NCBI GenBank assembly: GCA_037693485.1
Contig: CM075354.1
Coordinates: forward strand, 159,365,501-159,429,500
Reading direction: 5' to 3'
Source: Kitagawia praeruptora
Taxonomy: Eukaryota > Streptophyta > Magnoliopsida > Apiales > Apiaceae
Length of the DNA: 64,000 bases
Shown: positions 1 through 11,987 of the stretch, in pieces
Layout: every line of letters begins with the position of its first letter
How positions within the stretch are numbered: the stretch's first letter is position 1
Notes under the pieces: model-generated
The model's database searches: none
What the model was told of the DNA's origin: nothing
What the model saw: only the letters and a program-made list of their open reading frames with translations
Position numbers and translations under genes: made by a program

Positions 1-3000
1 CCGTTATAGTCCTAGAGATGAAATCAGAGTAACCAACAATATTATTAATCACAAGTTTGAGTTCTTACAACCCAAAGAATTACAATTGTACAATTACATA
101 CTCTTTGCCATCCATTAATTGATAACATAATATAAATACATTTGAGGCTCAATTGCTAACAACTAGCCTACCAGTAGTTGTATCCTCAACAAAGGTAGCC
201 AAGACCTTAGCAGTAAACCTCTGACGGTTGACACCTGCTTACGCTGTGTGCGCCTTGCGCGGCCATCTGATCTAGCTGTTGTTGTGATATAAATAAATAA
301 AGCAAGGGTGAGCAAAAGCCCACCGAAAATATAATTGAACGAAAATAATATATGACAGTTCAAAATATCTTTGAAACCATATGCCATGCATTAACGATGT
401 AGTATCAATATAAGGTATGAGATGAAGTTACAAGGTAACTCAAAATATATTTGTTTTGAATAAATATCTGCTATGCAAAAGATAAGCAAGATATTCTCAA
501 TTATCATAAAAGAGGAACTTGCAGGAAAAATATTGCAATTCCGGTTTCAACACTTTTTCACCTTGCCAACACCAACAGTGTTGCAGAAATTTCTCACTTT
601 TAGAAGATGAACTAATACGGGAGCATTGCCGCGCCAGATGCCCTGACGTTTACGATGATCAGTCGTATGTCATGCATCTCATCAGTCGTTCTCTACATGT
701 AGAAGGTAGCTCCGATGGATTTACTTATCTACCGCCCTCTGGAACTCCTCAGCCAACGGTTGGGCTATTGCTGGACCGGCGCCACTCGGCCACTTACGCG
801 TCTCCTAGTTCGAATATCATCCATGACTCTGAAACGTAAAGTTCGTTCCCCTTTTTCCCCAAGTGTAACACTTGTTGATAGGACTCCACAAAGTAGTCGT
901 ATCTAATTGGAAAGGAAAATTCACCAATATTTCCCAAGCTGATGCTTGTTAATGGATATAAACTTGTTACATCAATCATACCCCTCGAGCGTTGAGGAGG
1001 TAACCAAAAGACTCATATCGATGCTTGAAAGAATCAAGATGTGAGTGACAAGATAGTTTTAGCAAGTATAGGACCGGGCAGTCCAATAAATAACATCGCT
1101 CAAGTGAGGTCCCCTTATATACGTTTGGAAGTTGAGCGAGTATTTAAATCTTCTTTAAGATAGATTTAAATGAAATTAAAGTTTTGGGAACCTCCCCTTG
1201 ATAAAATAGTCATAAAAGACTCCGAAATATTTTACATAATATCTGAAGGTGAAGGATAACCTTTGAATAATATAAATCATTATAAAAAGAATTCAAAAGA
1301 ATTTTATTAAACATTCCAAGAATATTTATTAATTCAATAATAATTACGGAATACTATTAAATCATAATATTGCTCGTGAGTAATCCTCGAATGAATATAT
1401 AGAATTATTTATTAAATAAATCTCTTCTTAAATGAATATTTAAAATAATATTCATTGAATAAATAAACTTAAATAAATATTTAATATAATATTTACTGAA
1501 TAAATCAACCCTTAAATGAATATTTGAAAATAATATTCATTTAACAATTTACATTCCAAATGAATATCCAAATAATATTCATTAAACAAATAATATTCTA
1601 AATAAATATCCCAAAATAATATTCATTTAACAAATAATATTCTAAATGAATATCCAAAATAATATTCGTTTAACAAATAATATTCTAAATGAATATCCGA
1701 ATAATATTCATTTAGTAATCAAAACTTTAAAGGAATATTCGAAGTAACATTCCTTGAGTAAATAGAACTTCCAATGAATATTTTAAAATAATATTCATTA
1801 AGTAAATCAAACCTTAAATGAATATTCGAAAGTAATATTCATTAAATAAATAAAGATCAAATGAATATTCCAAATATTAATAAGTAAGCCAAATGAATAT
1901 TTGGGAATGGTATTTGTCAACCAAATAACTCTAATGAATATTCAAAATAATATTCATTAACTAAATAACTCCAATGAATGATCAAAATAATATTCATTAA
2001 ATAAATGACATTCTAAATGAATATTAAAATAATATTCATTAAATATTCCTTCACTGAGGTAATACTCAAATAACGTTCCTCGAAGGATTCGTGATCGAAT
2101 AAAAATCCTCGAAGTAATAAGTTTGTCGCTGGGATCCCTCCGGGTTTCCACGACTATTTATATATTACAAAATATCGACTCCCGGTCTATATTGAGGTAT
2201 GAATATCATACGCCCTTCGCTAAGGGTCTTAACCAAACAATCCGGCTTATAACTGATATTTCATATATAGTCTATAAGCCGATATCGATTCAGGGAACAA
2301 GTATTTCAATATTAACTTGAAAGTAGGCATGCATGCTATGGCATATGTATAAAACAATCATCATATATATTATCACAACAACAGTTCCAAGTATTGGAAA
2401 CTTGCCTGAGAATCGAGTGCGGGTAGGGGTAATGTGTCCCGGGTCAGCTCGACGATCTATAAACAATCAGAACATTTAAGATTAATCACTTAACGCTTCT
2501 TAAAAGGCTAAGTATAAACTCTACTTAAATCGAAATGTGCTTTCGAGTTATCTCGTTACGTCTCTTTTAGTGTAACTCTTTTTATCACCGATACGATCCG
2601 ACATTTGTTCATTATCATGACATGTCATCATGCTTATACTTGGTATATACTTAAGTCGTACAAGTTCTAAGGTCGGTCGTTTACGAATCAAGATTATACC
2701 TCGAGTTCTATCGCCCGTTTTCTAAGTTATAACCAAAGTCATACTTTTAAGGGGTTCGTTCGCGTTTAATCTCGATTCAAACATTTTTATACAATCGAAA
2801 AACGATCCATTCGACATGTGGTTTTCTCCCACACCTTCCTTTTTACCTCTAATATTTAATTAATAAGATTCGCCACTGATTAAATGACATTTAAGGGAAT
2901 CAATTTCAATTACGAACTTTCGTTTACGGTTTCGAACCACTTTTACGAATTTAATCATAACTCCTAAACCGTAAATTGAAATGCTTCGATTCTTTCGCCA

Positions 3001-4628
3001 AAGTGATCTATGTTAAAAAATCTAGCAGTAGGGTTCATTATCTTGCCAAGAACAGAGAGTTATGGCTACTGTCCAGTTCGGGTTCTTAGTGTTAATGAAA
3101 ATCGGGCATTACGACGACTATAAATCGAATGTTCTACTAATCGTAACACTAAAACCAAGCCACACCGGGCATCCATAACATTTATACACATGGTTCTTAT
3201 CTCAAGGAGTCCAGGAACATCATGCCTTACTACCATATGCATCATATTACATAAATCATTAAACCACTAACTAAACATGCTTATAACATCACCATAATCA
3301 TAACTACTTAGATCCATCAAGAATATCATCAAAACTCAAAGTCAAACTAAGGGTTCATGAGGTTTATACCTTCCTTGTAGAGTGTTAAAGACCTTGCTAA
3401 GCCTTGTATAGTCCTTGTATACCCTTTACCAAGCTTAGATCATCCAAGAAATCAAGATCCAAGAATTTTGTTCTTGAAAATCACTATTCACCCTCATCTT
3501 CAAGGATTTATTTGAAAATGGGAAAAGATGAGTTTGATGCTAAGATTTTGAGGAGATCATTTTTATGAATTATAGGACTCAAATAAAAAGTTTCAAGATC
3601 AACAAATGGTTGGAAGTTGGATTTGTATTCTTGAATTTCAAGAAAGCCGAATGGGAGAGTTCTTGGAGAGTTTGGATATTTTTTTGTGTTGGTTTGCTAG
3701 AATAATGCATAAAGTGATATGTTTAACATAGTATCTCATCCTTGGTTGCTTTAATAAAGTGATGATGCACTAGGTGATGTATTTTGCAAGACAAGTGTTG
3801 AGATTGTGGTGGTTTTCATGTAACTAATGGTTGATCTTTGCTAAGTGCTAGTTAATCTTTAACCATGCTAGTCACTTATGTAACTAAGTAGTTACTAGAT
3901 ATTTTCTAGTAGCTTGCACAAGACTCTTGCTCCCTCTGCTTGTTTCTTTGTCCGTTTATTGCTTAATTCGTTGATCGTTCGAGGGAATAACTCATTCGTT
4001 TCTAGTTAGGGTTTTACCGAAAACCTTCTTAATAATTCTAATACTATTCTTCATCTTTCTTAATACTTCTCGAATTTACATTCCTTAATTCCCTTTTATA
4101 AATCCTTAAGTCTTGCAGTGTCTAGGGAAATCTCGGAGAAAATAAAAGTGCTCTTTTTCTGAATCCGACAGCTTTTACATACACTTATTTTCCTCCTGGA
4201 TTACTAATACGAACTCAGAAATCCGTTCCGAATACCGGGTATAACATTATTATAATAATATTCCAAATTCCACCAAAATCACTATTCATCACTTATTTTT
4301 ATTTAATTCCTATAATTAGGAAAATGAACCTGGTTCACCCTCGAGTGTTCCTTAACCTTTTTACGGAACCGCCGGGCTTATAATAGATATTGATTTGGAT
4401 GACACAAGAATAATCTTACTTGGAGTAATCTTCTCATATTCTTAGGAGATAGATCATTCTTATCTATGTTGTCAACCAAAGGTATTCTGCATGACATATA
4501 ATAATTGAATCCAAATCCATTCCATTCATTGAATAGACAGTCGTTACATCGCAGTCATAACCACTATTCATTCCCATATTATTACATAATAAAAAGTTTT
4601 AATTCTACCCAAAATCTGGGTTCTTACA
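1..4628 (-). repeat. 3' LTR of the chromovirus, cut by the window edge
   Basis: The sequence aligns with 14326-19071 from about 115 bases inside that LTR, so only the terminal 3' bases are missing. It ends at GGGTTCTTACA on the plus strand, which on the minus strand is the LTR 5' end TGTAAGAACCC. Directly outside lies a purine tract on the minus strand. Conserved blocks include an AT-rich palindromic array (about 1430-2045) and a small minus-strand ORF (163-387). Confidence 0.88.
1430..2045. repeat. Palindromic AATGAATAT/ATATTCATT array, LTR copy 1
   Basis: A run of imperfect units about 35-50 bases long. Each unit pairs AATGAATAT with ATATTCATT across a short variable centre such as CCAA, TCGAA or TTTAAA, and units are joined by AAATAA-type spacers. 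Every unit could fold as a short AT-rich hairpin. Equivalent arrays lie near 8640-9200, 15870-16490 and 31995-32590. Centres and spacers vary, so this is a degenerate minisatellite within the LTR, not a CRISPR array. Confidence 0.8.
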
Positions 4629-4640
4629 GTCTCCCCTCCT
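4629..4640 (-). other. Polypurine tract next to chromovirus 3' LTR
   Basis: On the minus strand this reads AGGAGGGGAGAC and abuts TGTAAGAACCC, the LTR start. A purine run directly upstream of the 3' LTR is the expected plus-strand primer site, and it fixes the element's orientation. Confidence 0.8.
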
Positions 4641-7095
4641 TAAAAGGATTCCGTCCCGGAATCAGGTAGAACACAATTGGGTACTTGTTGGTTATTTCGC
4701 TTTCCAATTCTCTGGTCGATCCTTCCACATTCCAATCTTTCTAAAGCACATCGTACTGGTGTTACAATACACCCTTTATCCGTTCTACCAATTCTTTGAT
4801 ACTTTCGCATAACACATTATCCGGTATACGCTCTTGTCCGGTCTTACACTATTAACCTTATTGGTACGTGCAGTGACTTCGGTATCACTAAGGCGCTACG
4901 AATTCCGGAGATAACCTCACTCGAATTTTTTTTTTTTTTTTTGCAATTTCCTGATCGCTTTAATCTTCGCAATCTCGATGTATATATTTAGGTGGAAAAA
5001 AAAAATTATCGAGAGATCACTGTGATCAATGAACATTTGTTATATTGCATAGTTAGTACAAAAGGGGGCCAGCCTTTAGTACTTGACAAGCAATTAAACA
5101 ATTAATGGCATTCCACTTAGACTCCTATCACACAGACAGAGAGTCACGTAGTATTACCTCCCCTCCTTAAAGGGTTGTTCTTCTCAATTTAGAAGAAGAT
5201 AAATAAGGGAGAAGAAAAGAACGAATTCCAAAGAATCATATATGAAAGTTTTCATGATTGTCAAAATATCTTACTTAGAATTTACCTCTGAACTATAGAG
5301 GTTTATTAGAGAAGAGAAATAATCATATTCGTATCAAATTCCACTTTTTCGTAATCTCACATATCACATGTCCCTGCTATTCCGTCCATCATTCTATGGA
5401 CCTATACTCTTGCTTGATATTAGCACCACTTACTTTTTGGAAAATCCTTCAACCTCTCAGGTTAAATCTTGGATTTCCTGCTTGACATTATTATTACTCA
5501 CATTTCACGTCCCGACACTAACTCTTTCATACTCATAATTCTAACACTATCAGGTTGTCATTCCGAGTGCTCGTTAGGAAAAACCCATTCATCAATCCAT
5601 TCATAACATTTCTTGCTCCACATTCCATAATTATTTCCCATTCTTTTCTTTATCAATCACATCCATCTTATCATCTAGTTCTCATTCACTTCTGTTATTG
5701 AACTCCACCATCACCTCATTAGGGGAACGCGTGTTGCCTTTATTCAATATACGTGGCACGTTTGTGGTCAAACTTTCCTTTGTTCAACCATCTAGATTTC
5801 ACTTTCTCATTCCATGAGTCTCTTTTATTACTCAATCAAACTATTCCATATTTCCTCGGATTTTCCAAACTTAAAAGGAGTCAATTTGTATGTCATTCAT
5901 GCTCCTAATTCCAACTTTCCGTTTTGGCCAATACCCTTACCTTGCCAATTCCATACTCTTCTCGCTTCATTACTGGAGCTTCTCATGAGTCTGCCTATCT
6001 GACTCTCTTATTAATTCCCAATTCTATTTCCATCTCTATCAGTCTCTTGTCTTTATTTCTACCATAATCATTTTATGAACCATCATAACCTAATTCTTCA
6101 TTTCAAATATCCCGTCGATCCAGAAATTACACCATCCGAAATAAACCTGGATGATTCCTCTAACTTAGATTCACTTCGACATTTCCACAGTCGTTACCAC
6201 CTAATTTCTCAGAAGGATTACCATCACTTATCGTTTACTTAGTGCTTTAACAACTAAGCATCATAATTGTCAATTCAAGATCCTCTAGGAAAACAAAATA
6301 ATCACTATTCCCTATCCATAGGGAATGCTTCCTGAACTTGACGTAGATATTACATGAAGCAGATAAAATTGCAGGAAAGCTTCCAGCATCGCAGCTGGAA
6401 CAGGCTGGTGAGATTATTAATCATATATCTCCGGTAGAAGACTAAAAGCTTAGCGGTTTGCTTAATCGCTTGCCAACCTCATAATTCTCTATCTTGTTTG
6501 CACAGAAATACACCAACATAAACTTGCTTGTCATTCATCATCGTGCCATTTGGCTTATCAGTATTTGTACCCTTTCTATTTCTGGTCATTTACTACCCAT
6601 TCATTGTTACTTAACCTCCCCTCTCTCTTTCCAAAGAAAAGGCGAGTCTCTTGGGGAATTTGGTCTGGTCTGTCGTACAGCCTCCTAATGTCGGTAATGT
6701 GCTACTGGCAACATCAGGAATTGAATCTTTACTTAAACTATTCTTATAGTTGATCCTGGCAAAATCATTAGATGGAATGTAACTTTCTCTACCACATTAT
6801 GACCATCAAGGTCCTTACATTATCATTCTATTTCTTTTGGTCTGAGCATTTATACTTACTCCCCCATACTTAACGTGTCGGCCACCTCGTTGGCCTTTCC
6901 TGATTATAATAATTTCTTGGGATCAATGTTTTCTAGATCTATTCCAACTCAGGATGGAAGCATTCTCCCTTAAATTCTGCTGAATGAGAGAAAGCATCTA
7001 TCAGTCTTTTCCAAAAGTCCTTGCTTCCACCTTTCTAGTGCGATCTTGACTACAGGTACTCCAAATCATACCTAGGATATTTCCTTACTTAACTC
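4641..7095 (-). pseudogene. Degraded pol, 3' half (RNase H to chromodomain tail)
   Basis: No long ORF remains, but two landmarks can be read on the minus strand. At 6865-6900 the peptide GKANEVADTLSM resembles the end of Ty3/gypsy RNase H, and a stop codon lies a few codons upstream in that frame. At about 4660-4745 a frame contains WNVEGSTRELESEITNKYP, resembling the C-terminal tail after the chromodomain of plant chromoviral integrases. The spacing between them (about 2.1 kb) fits an integrase plus tail. A poly-T run at 4926-4943 adds to the decay. Several plus-strand ORFs of 60-70 residues here match nothing I recognise and are chance. Assignment to Ty3/gypsy is fairly sure; the exact chromovirus lineage is inference. 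Confidence 0.7.
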
Positions 7096-8639
7096 TGTAA
7101 CACCCCCAGATCCAGGGTCAGGGATCTGGTCGTTACGGTCTCAATATCCAACCACAAAACCAACATGATTTAAATTACAACCTTGTGACCCAAAACAACA
7201 ACATAAAACACACCCGTTATAGTCCCAGAGATGAAATCAGAGTAACCAACAATATTATTATTCACAAGTTTGAGTTCTTACAACCCAAAGAATTACAATT
7301 GTACAATTACATACTCTTTGCCATCCATTAATAGATACCATAATATAAATACATTTGAGGCTCAATTGCTAACAACTAGCCTACCAGTAGTTGCATCCTC
7401 AACAAAGGTAGCCAAGACCTTAGCGGTAAACCTCTGACGGTTGACACCTGCTTACGCTGTGTGCGCCTTGCGCGGCCATCTGATCTAGCTGTTGTTGTGA
7501 TATAAATAAATAAAGCAAGGGTGAGCAATAGCCCACCAGAAATATAATTGAACAGTGATAACATATAACAGTCCAAATTATCTTTGAAACCATATGCCAT
7601 GCATTAACGATGTAGTACTAATATAAGGTATGAGATGAAGTTACAAGGTAACTCAAAAATATATTTGTTTTGAATAAATATCTGCTATGCAAAAGATAAG
7701 CAAGATATTCTCAATTATCATAAAAGAGGAACTTGCAGGAAAATATTGCAATTTCGGTTTCAACACTTTTTCACCTTGCCAACACCAACAGTGTTGCAGA
7801 AATTTCTCATTTTTAGAAGATGAACTAATACGGGAGCATTGCCGCGCCAGATGCCCTGACGTTTACGAAGATCAGTCGTATGTCATGCATCTCATCAGTC
7901 GTTCTCTACATGTAGAAGGTAGCTCCGACGGAATTACTTATCTACCGCCCTCTGGAACTCCTCAGCCAACGGTTGGGCTATTGCTGGACCGGCGCCACTC
8001 GGCCACTTACGCGTCTCCTAGTTCGAATATCATCCATGACTCTGAAACGTAAAGTTCGTTCCCCTTTTCCCCAAGTGTAACACTTGTTGATAGGACTCCA
8101 CAAAGTAGTCGTATCTAATTGGAAAGGAAAATTCACCAATATTTCCCAAGCTGATGCTTGTTAATGGATATAAACTTGTTACATCAATCATACCCCTCGA
8201 GCGTTGAGGAGGTAACCAAAAGACTCATATCGATGCTTGAAAGAATCAAGATGTGAGTGACAAGATAGTTTTAGCAAGTATAGGACCGGGCAGTCCAATA
8301 AATAACATCGCTCAAGTGAGGTCCCCTTATATACGTTTGGAAGTTGAGCGAGTATTTAAATCTTCTTTAAGATAGATTTAAATGAAATTAAAGTTTAGGA
8401 ACCTCCCCTTGATAAAATAGTCATAAAAGACTTCGAAATATTTTACATAATATCTGAAGGTGAAGGATAAACTTTGAATAATATAAATCATTATAAAAAG
8501 AATTCAAAAGAATTTTATTAAACATTCCAAGAATATTTATTAAGTCAATAATAATTACGGAATACTATTAACTCATGATATTGCTCGTAAGTAATCCTCG
8601 AATGAATATAAAGAATTATTTATTAAATAAATCTCTTCT

Positions 8640-9200
8640 TAAATGAATATTTAAAATAATATTCATTGAATAAATAAACTTAAATAAATATTTAATATAA
8701 TATTTACTGAATAAATCAAACCTTAAATGAATATTTGAAAATAATATTCATTTAACAATTAACATTCCAAATGAATATCCAAATAATATTCATTAAACAA
8801 ATAATATTCTAAATAAATATCCCAAAATAATATTCATTTAACAAATAATATTCTAAATGAATATCCAAAATAATATTCATTTAACAAATAATATTCTAAA
8901 TGAATATCCGAATAATATTCATTTAGTAATCAAAACTTTAAAGGAATATTCGAAGTAATATTCCTTGAGTAAATAGAACTTCCAATGAATATTTTAAAAT
9001 AATATTCATTAAGTAAATCAAACCTTAAATGAATATTCGAAAGTAATATTCATTAAATAAATAAAGATCAAATGAATATTCCAAATAATAATAAGTAAGC
9101 CAAATGAATATTTGGGAATGATATTTGTCAACCAAATAACTCTAATGAATATTCAATAAATAAATGACATTCTAAATGAATATTAAAATAATATTCATTA
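8640..9200. repeat. Palindromic AATGAATAT array, LTR copy 2
   Basis: Same hairpin-unit array as at 1430-2045, shorter because part of a unit around AACTCTAATGAATATTC is deleted near 9140-9165. Confidence 0.78.
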
Positions 9201-10584
9201 AATATTCCTTCACTGAGGTAATACTCAAATAACGTTCCTCGAAGGATTCATAATCGAATAAAAATCCTCGAAGTAATAAATTTGTCGCTGGGATCCCTTC
9301 CGGGTTTCCACGACTATTTATATATTACAAAATATCGACTCCCGGTCTATATTTGAAGTATGAATATCATACGCCCTTCGCTAAGGGTCTTAACCAAACA
9401 ATCCGGCTTATAACTGATATTTCATATATAGTCTATAAGCCGATATCGATTCAGGGAACAAGTAATTCAATATTAACTTGAAAGTAGGCATGCATGCTAT
9501 GGCATATGTATAAAACAATCATCATATATATTATCACAACAACAGTTCCAAGTATTGGAAACTTGCCTGAGAATCGAGTGCGGGTAGGGGTAATGTGTCC
9601 CGGGTCAGCTCGACAATCTATAAACAATCAGAATATTTAAGATTAACCACTTAACGCTTATTAAAAGGCTAAGTATAAACTCCACTTAAATCGAAACATG
9701 TTTTCGAGTTATCTCGTTACGTCTCTTTTAGTGTAACTCTTTTTATCACCGATACGATCCGACATTCGTTCGTTATCAAGACATGTCATCATGCTTATAC
9801 TTGGTATATACTTAAGTCGTATAAGTTCTAAGGTTGGTCGTTTACGAATCAAGATTATACCTCGAGTGTTATCGCCCGTTTTCTAAGTTATAACCAAAGT
9901 CATACCTTTAAGGGGTTCGTTCGCGTTTAACCTCGATTCAAACATTTTTATAAAATCGGAAAACGATCCATTCGACATGTGGTTTTCTCCCACACCTTCC
10001 TTTTTACCTCTAATATTTAATTAATAAGATTCGTCACTGATTAAACGACATTTAAGGGAATCAATTTCAATTACGAACTTTCGTTTACGATTTCGAACCA
10101 CTTTTACGAATTTAATCATAACTCCTAAACCGTAAGTCCATTTCATACGATCTTTATATCAAAACGAAGCTTATAACATAATATACCTTGTCATGGCAGA
10201 ATACGAAGCTAGTCAGTGAGTTATGGCTACTGTCAAATATGGTTCTTAAGGTTAACGAAAATTCGGCATTACGACTGCTATAAATCGAACGTTCTAAAAT
10301 CATAACGATTCCACAAAGCCACACCGGGCATCCAAACAACTTGTAAACATATTACATATCTCCAACTGTCCAAACTCATCTACTTTACCAACATGATCAT
10401 CACATCTCTTAAATCAAACAATCACTAAATAATCATGCTTATAATCATGCTATTAACACATCTTATACTAAATCCATCAAGAGCATGCAAAATCTCAAAG
10501 TAAGATCTAGGGTTCATGAGGTTTATACCTTCCTTGGAGAGTGTTAAAGCCCTTTCTAAGCCTTGATCTAGTCCTTAGAACTCA

Positions 10585-11280
10585 TTACAACCTTAAACTA
10601 GCAAGAATCATCAAGAACATAGTTAGTGAATTTTGGATCTGCTATAACGCAGTTGAAAGATCATGAAAAACGAGGACCTTACCAAGGTTTTCTGGACAAG
10701 GCTTCTAAAGGAGAGTTGTAGAGCATCCAACCAGCTTTCCAAAAAGCTAAAGAACACCAAATTCCATTGAGTAATGAAGGAGATATGGCCGTTTGAAAAT
10801 CATCACAGAAACTGCCAACAATCTGGACAGTTTGCTTCTTCAACTTGGGGAGATGATTTGCCTAGGCTATACTACTTTGATTGCTATGAAATTTGGAGCG
10901 AATATTGCCCATGGAGTGGAGAGGTTGTGGTTCACATTTGGTGATTTTATCATGGATGAAAATGGAGATATGATTTTTTCTCTCATGGCTGTTCTTGTTG
11001 AGCAGTTTTGAAAAAAAATGGAGAGAATGTAGTTTGCTTGGCTTGTCTCTTGCTCTCATCTAATCTAATATGTATTATTGATATGTAAGGATAATATCTA
11101 GTCCATAAAGCTACTTTAATAAAGGTAGTATGTCATGGATGATGAAATCAAGTGGACAAGTGTTGATGTTTTGGTGGTAAGATGAGAAAGTTATGCTAAG
11201 TACTAGTTTGATCCTAATTGATCTAATTCCTTTGGTAACTACTTGGTTACTTGCCCTTATCCACTTGCACATGAATGTAT
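10585..11280. repeat. Divergent segment in LTR copy 2
   Basis: In the other three full-length copies this part of the LTR shares a recognisable sequence (about 3440-3920, 17870-18360 and 34010-34500). In copy 2 it is replaced by unrelated sequence that holds a 72-codon plus-strand ORF (10793-11011) with no family resemblance I can see. Similarity resumes near 11283. Because the LTR is read on the minus strand, the segment lies in its first third, where U3 promoter sequence is expected. Confidence 0.6.
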
Positions 11281-11987
11281 CTTGATCCTCTTGCTTGTTC
11301 TTTGTCCGGTTATTACTCAATTCGTTGATCGTTCGAGGGAATAACTCATTCGTTTCTAGTTAGGGTTTTACCGAAAACCTTCTTAATAATTCTAATACTA
11401 TTCTTCATCTTTCTTAATACTTCTCGAATTTAAATTCCTTAATTTCCTTTTTTAAATCCTTAAGTCTTGCAGTGTCTAGGGAAATCTCGGAGAAAATAAA
11501 AGTGCTCTTTTTCTGAATCCGACAGCTTTTACATACACTTATTTTCCTCCTGGATCACTAATACGAACTCAGAAATCCGTTCCGAATACCGGGTATAACA
11601 TTATTATAATAATATTCCAAATTCCACCAAAATCACTATTCATCACTTATTTTTATTTAATTCCTATAATTAGGAAAATGAACCTGGTTCACCCTCGAGT
11701 GTTCCTTAACCTTTTTACGGAACCGCTGGGCTTATAATAGATATTGATTTGGATGACACAAGAATAATCTTACTTGGAGAAATCTTCTCATATTCTTAGG
11801 AGATAGATCATTCTTATCTATGTTGTCAACCAAAGGTATTCTGCATGACATATAATAATTGAATCCAAATCCATTCCATTCATTAAATAGACAGTCGTTA
11901 CATCGCAGTCATAACCACTATTCATTCCCATATTATTACATAATAAAAGTTTTAGTTCTACCCAAAAATCTGGGTTCTTACAAACTC

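Larger units (their letters stand above)
7096..11982 (-). mobile_element. Solo LTR of the giant-LTR chromovirus family (copy 2)
   Basis: A single 4887-base LTR with TGTAACACC and GGTTCTTACA ends, flanked by the 5-base duplication AACTC (7091-7095 and 11983-11987). Pol remnants lie to the left and gag/PBS remnants to the right, so it interrupts the interior of the 1-19071 element. A lone LTR with a perfect TSD is the expected product of LTR-LTR recombination. Its sequence groups with the 30452-35216 copy rather than with the host element's LTRs, and its segment at about 10585-11280 is unlike the other copies. Confidence 0.9.

Noticed and set aside
519..839. 106-codon plus-strand ORF repeated in LTR copies (also 7687-8052 and 14962-15282)
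   Set aside because: It is antisense to the LTR, is broken in copy 4 and resembles no family; kept only by sequence identity of the copies.
1430..2045. CRISPR-like array
   Set aside because: Repeats are degenerate and palindromic with variable length, inside plant LTRs, with no cas genes.
4926..4943. Poly-T run as a retroposition tail
   Set aside because: No flanking target duplication found; more likely slippage in the decayed interior.
1..11982. Copies 1 and 2 of the giant LTR as a simple LTR pair
   Set aside because: No primer site lies next to 7096, copy 2 has its own AACTC target duplication, and copy 1 matches copy 3 far better.
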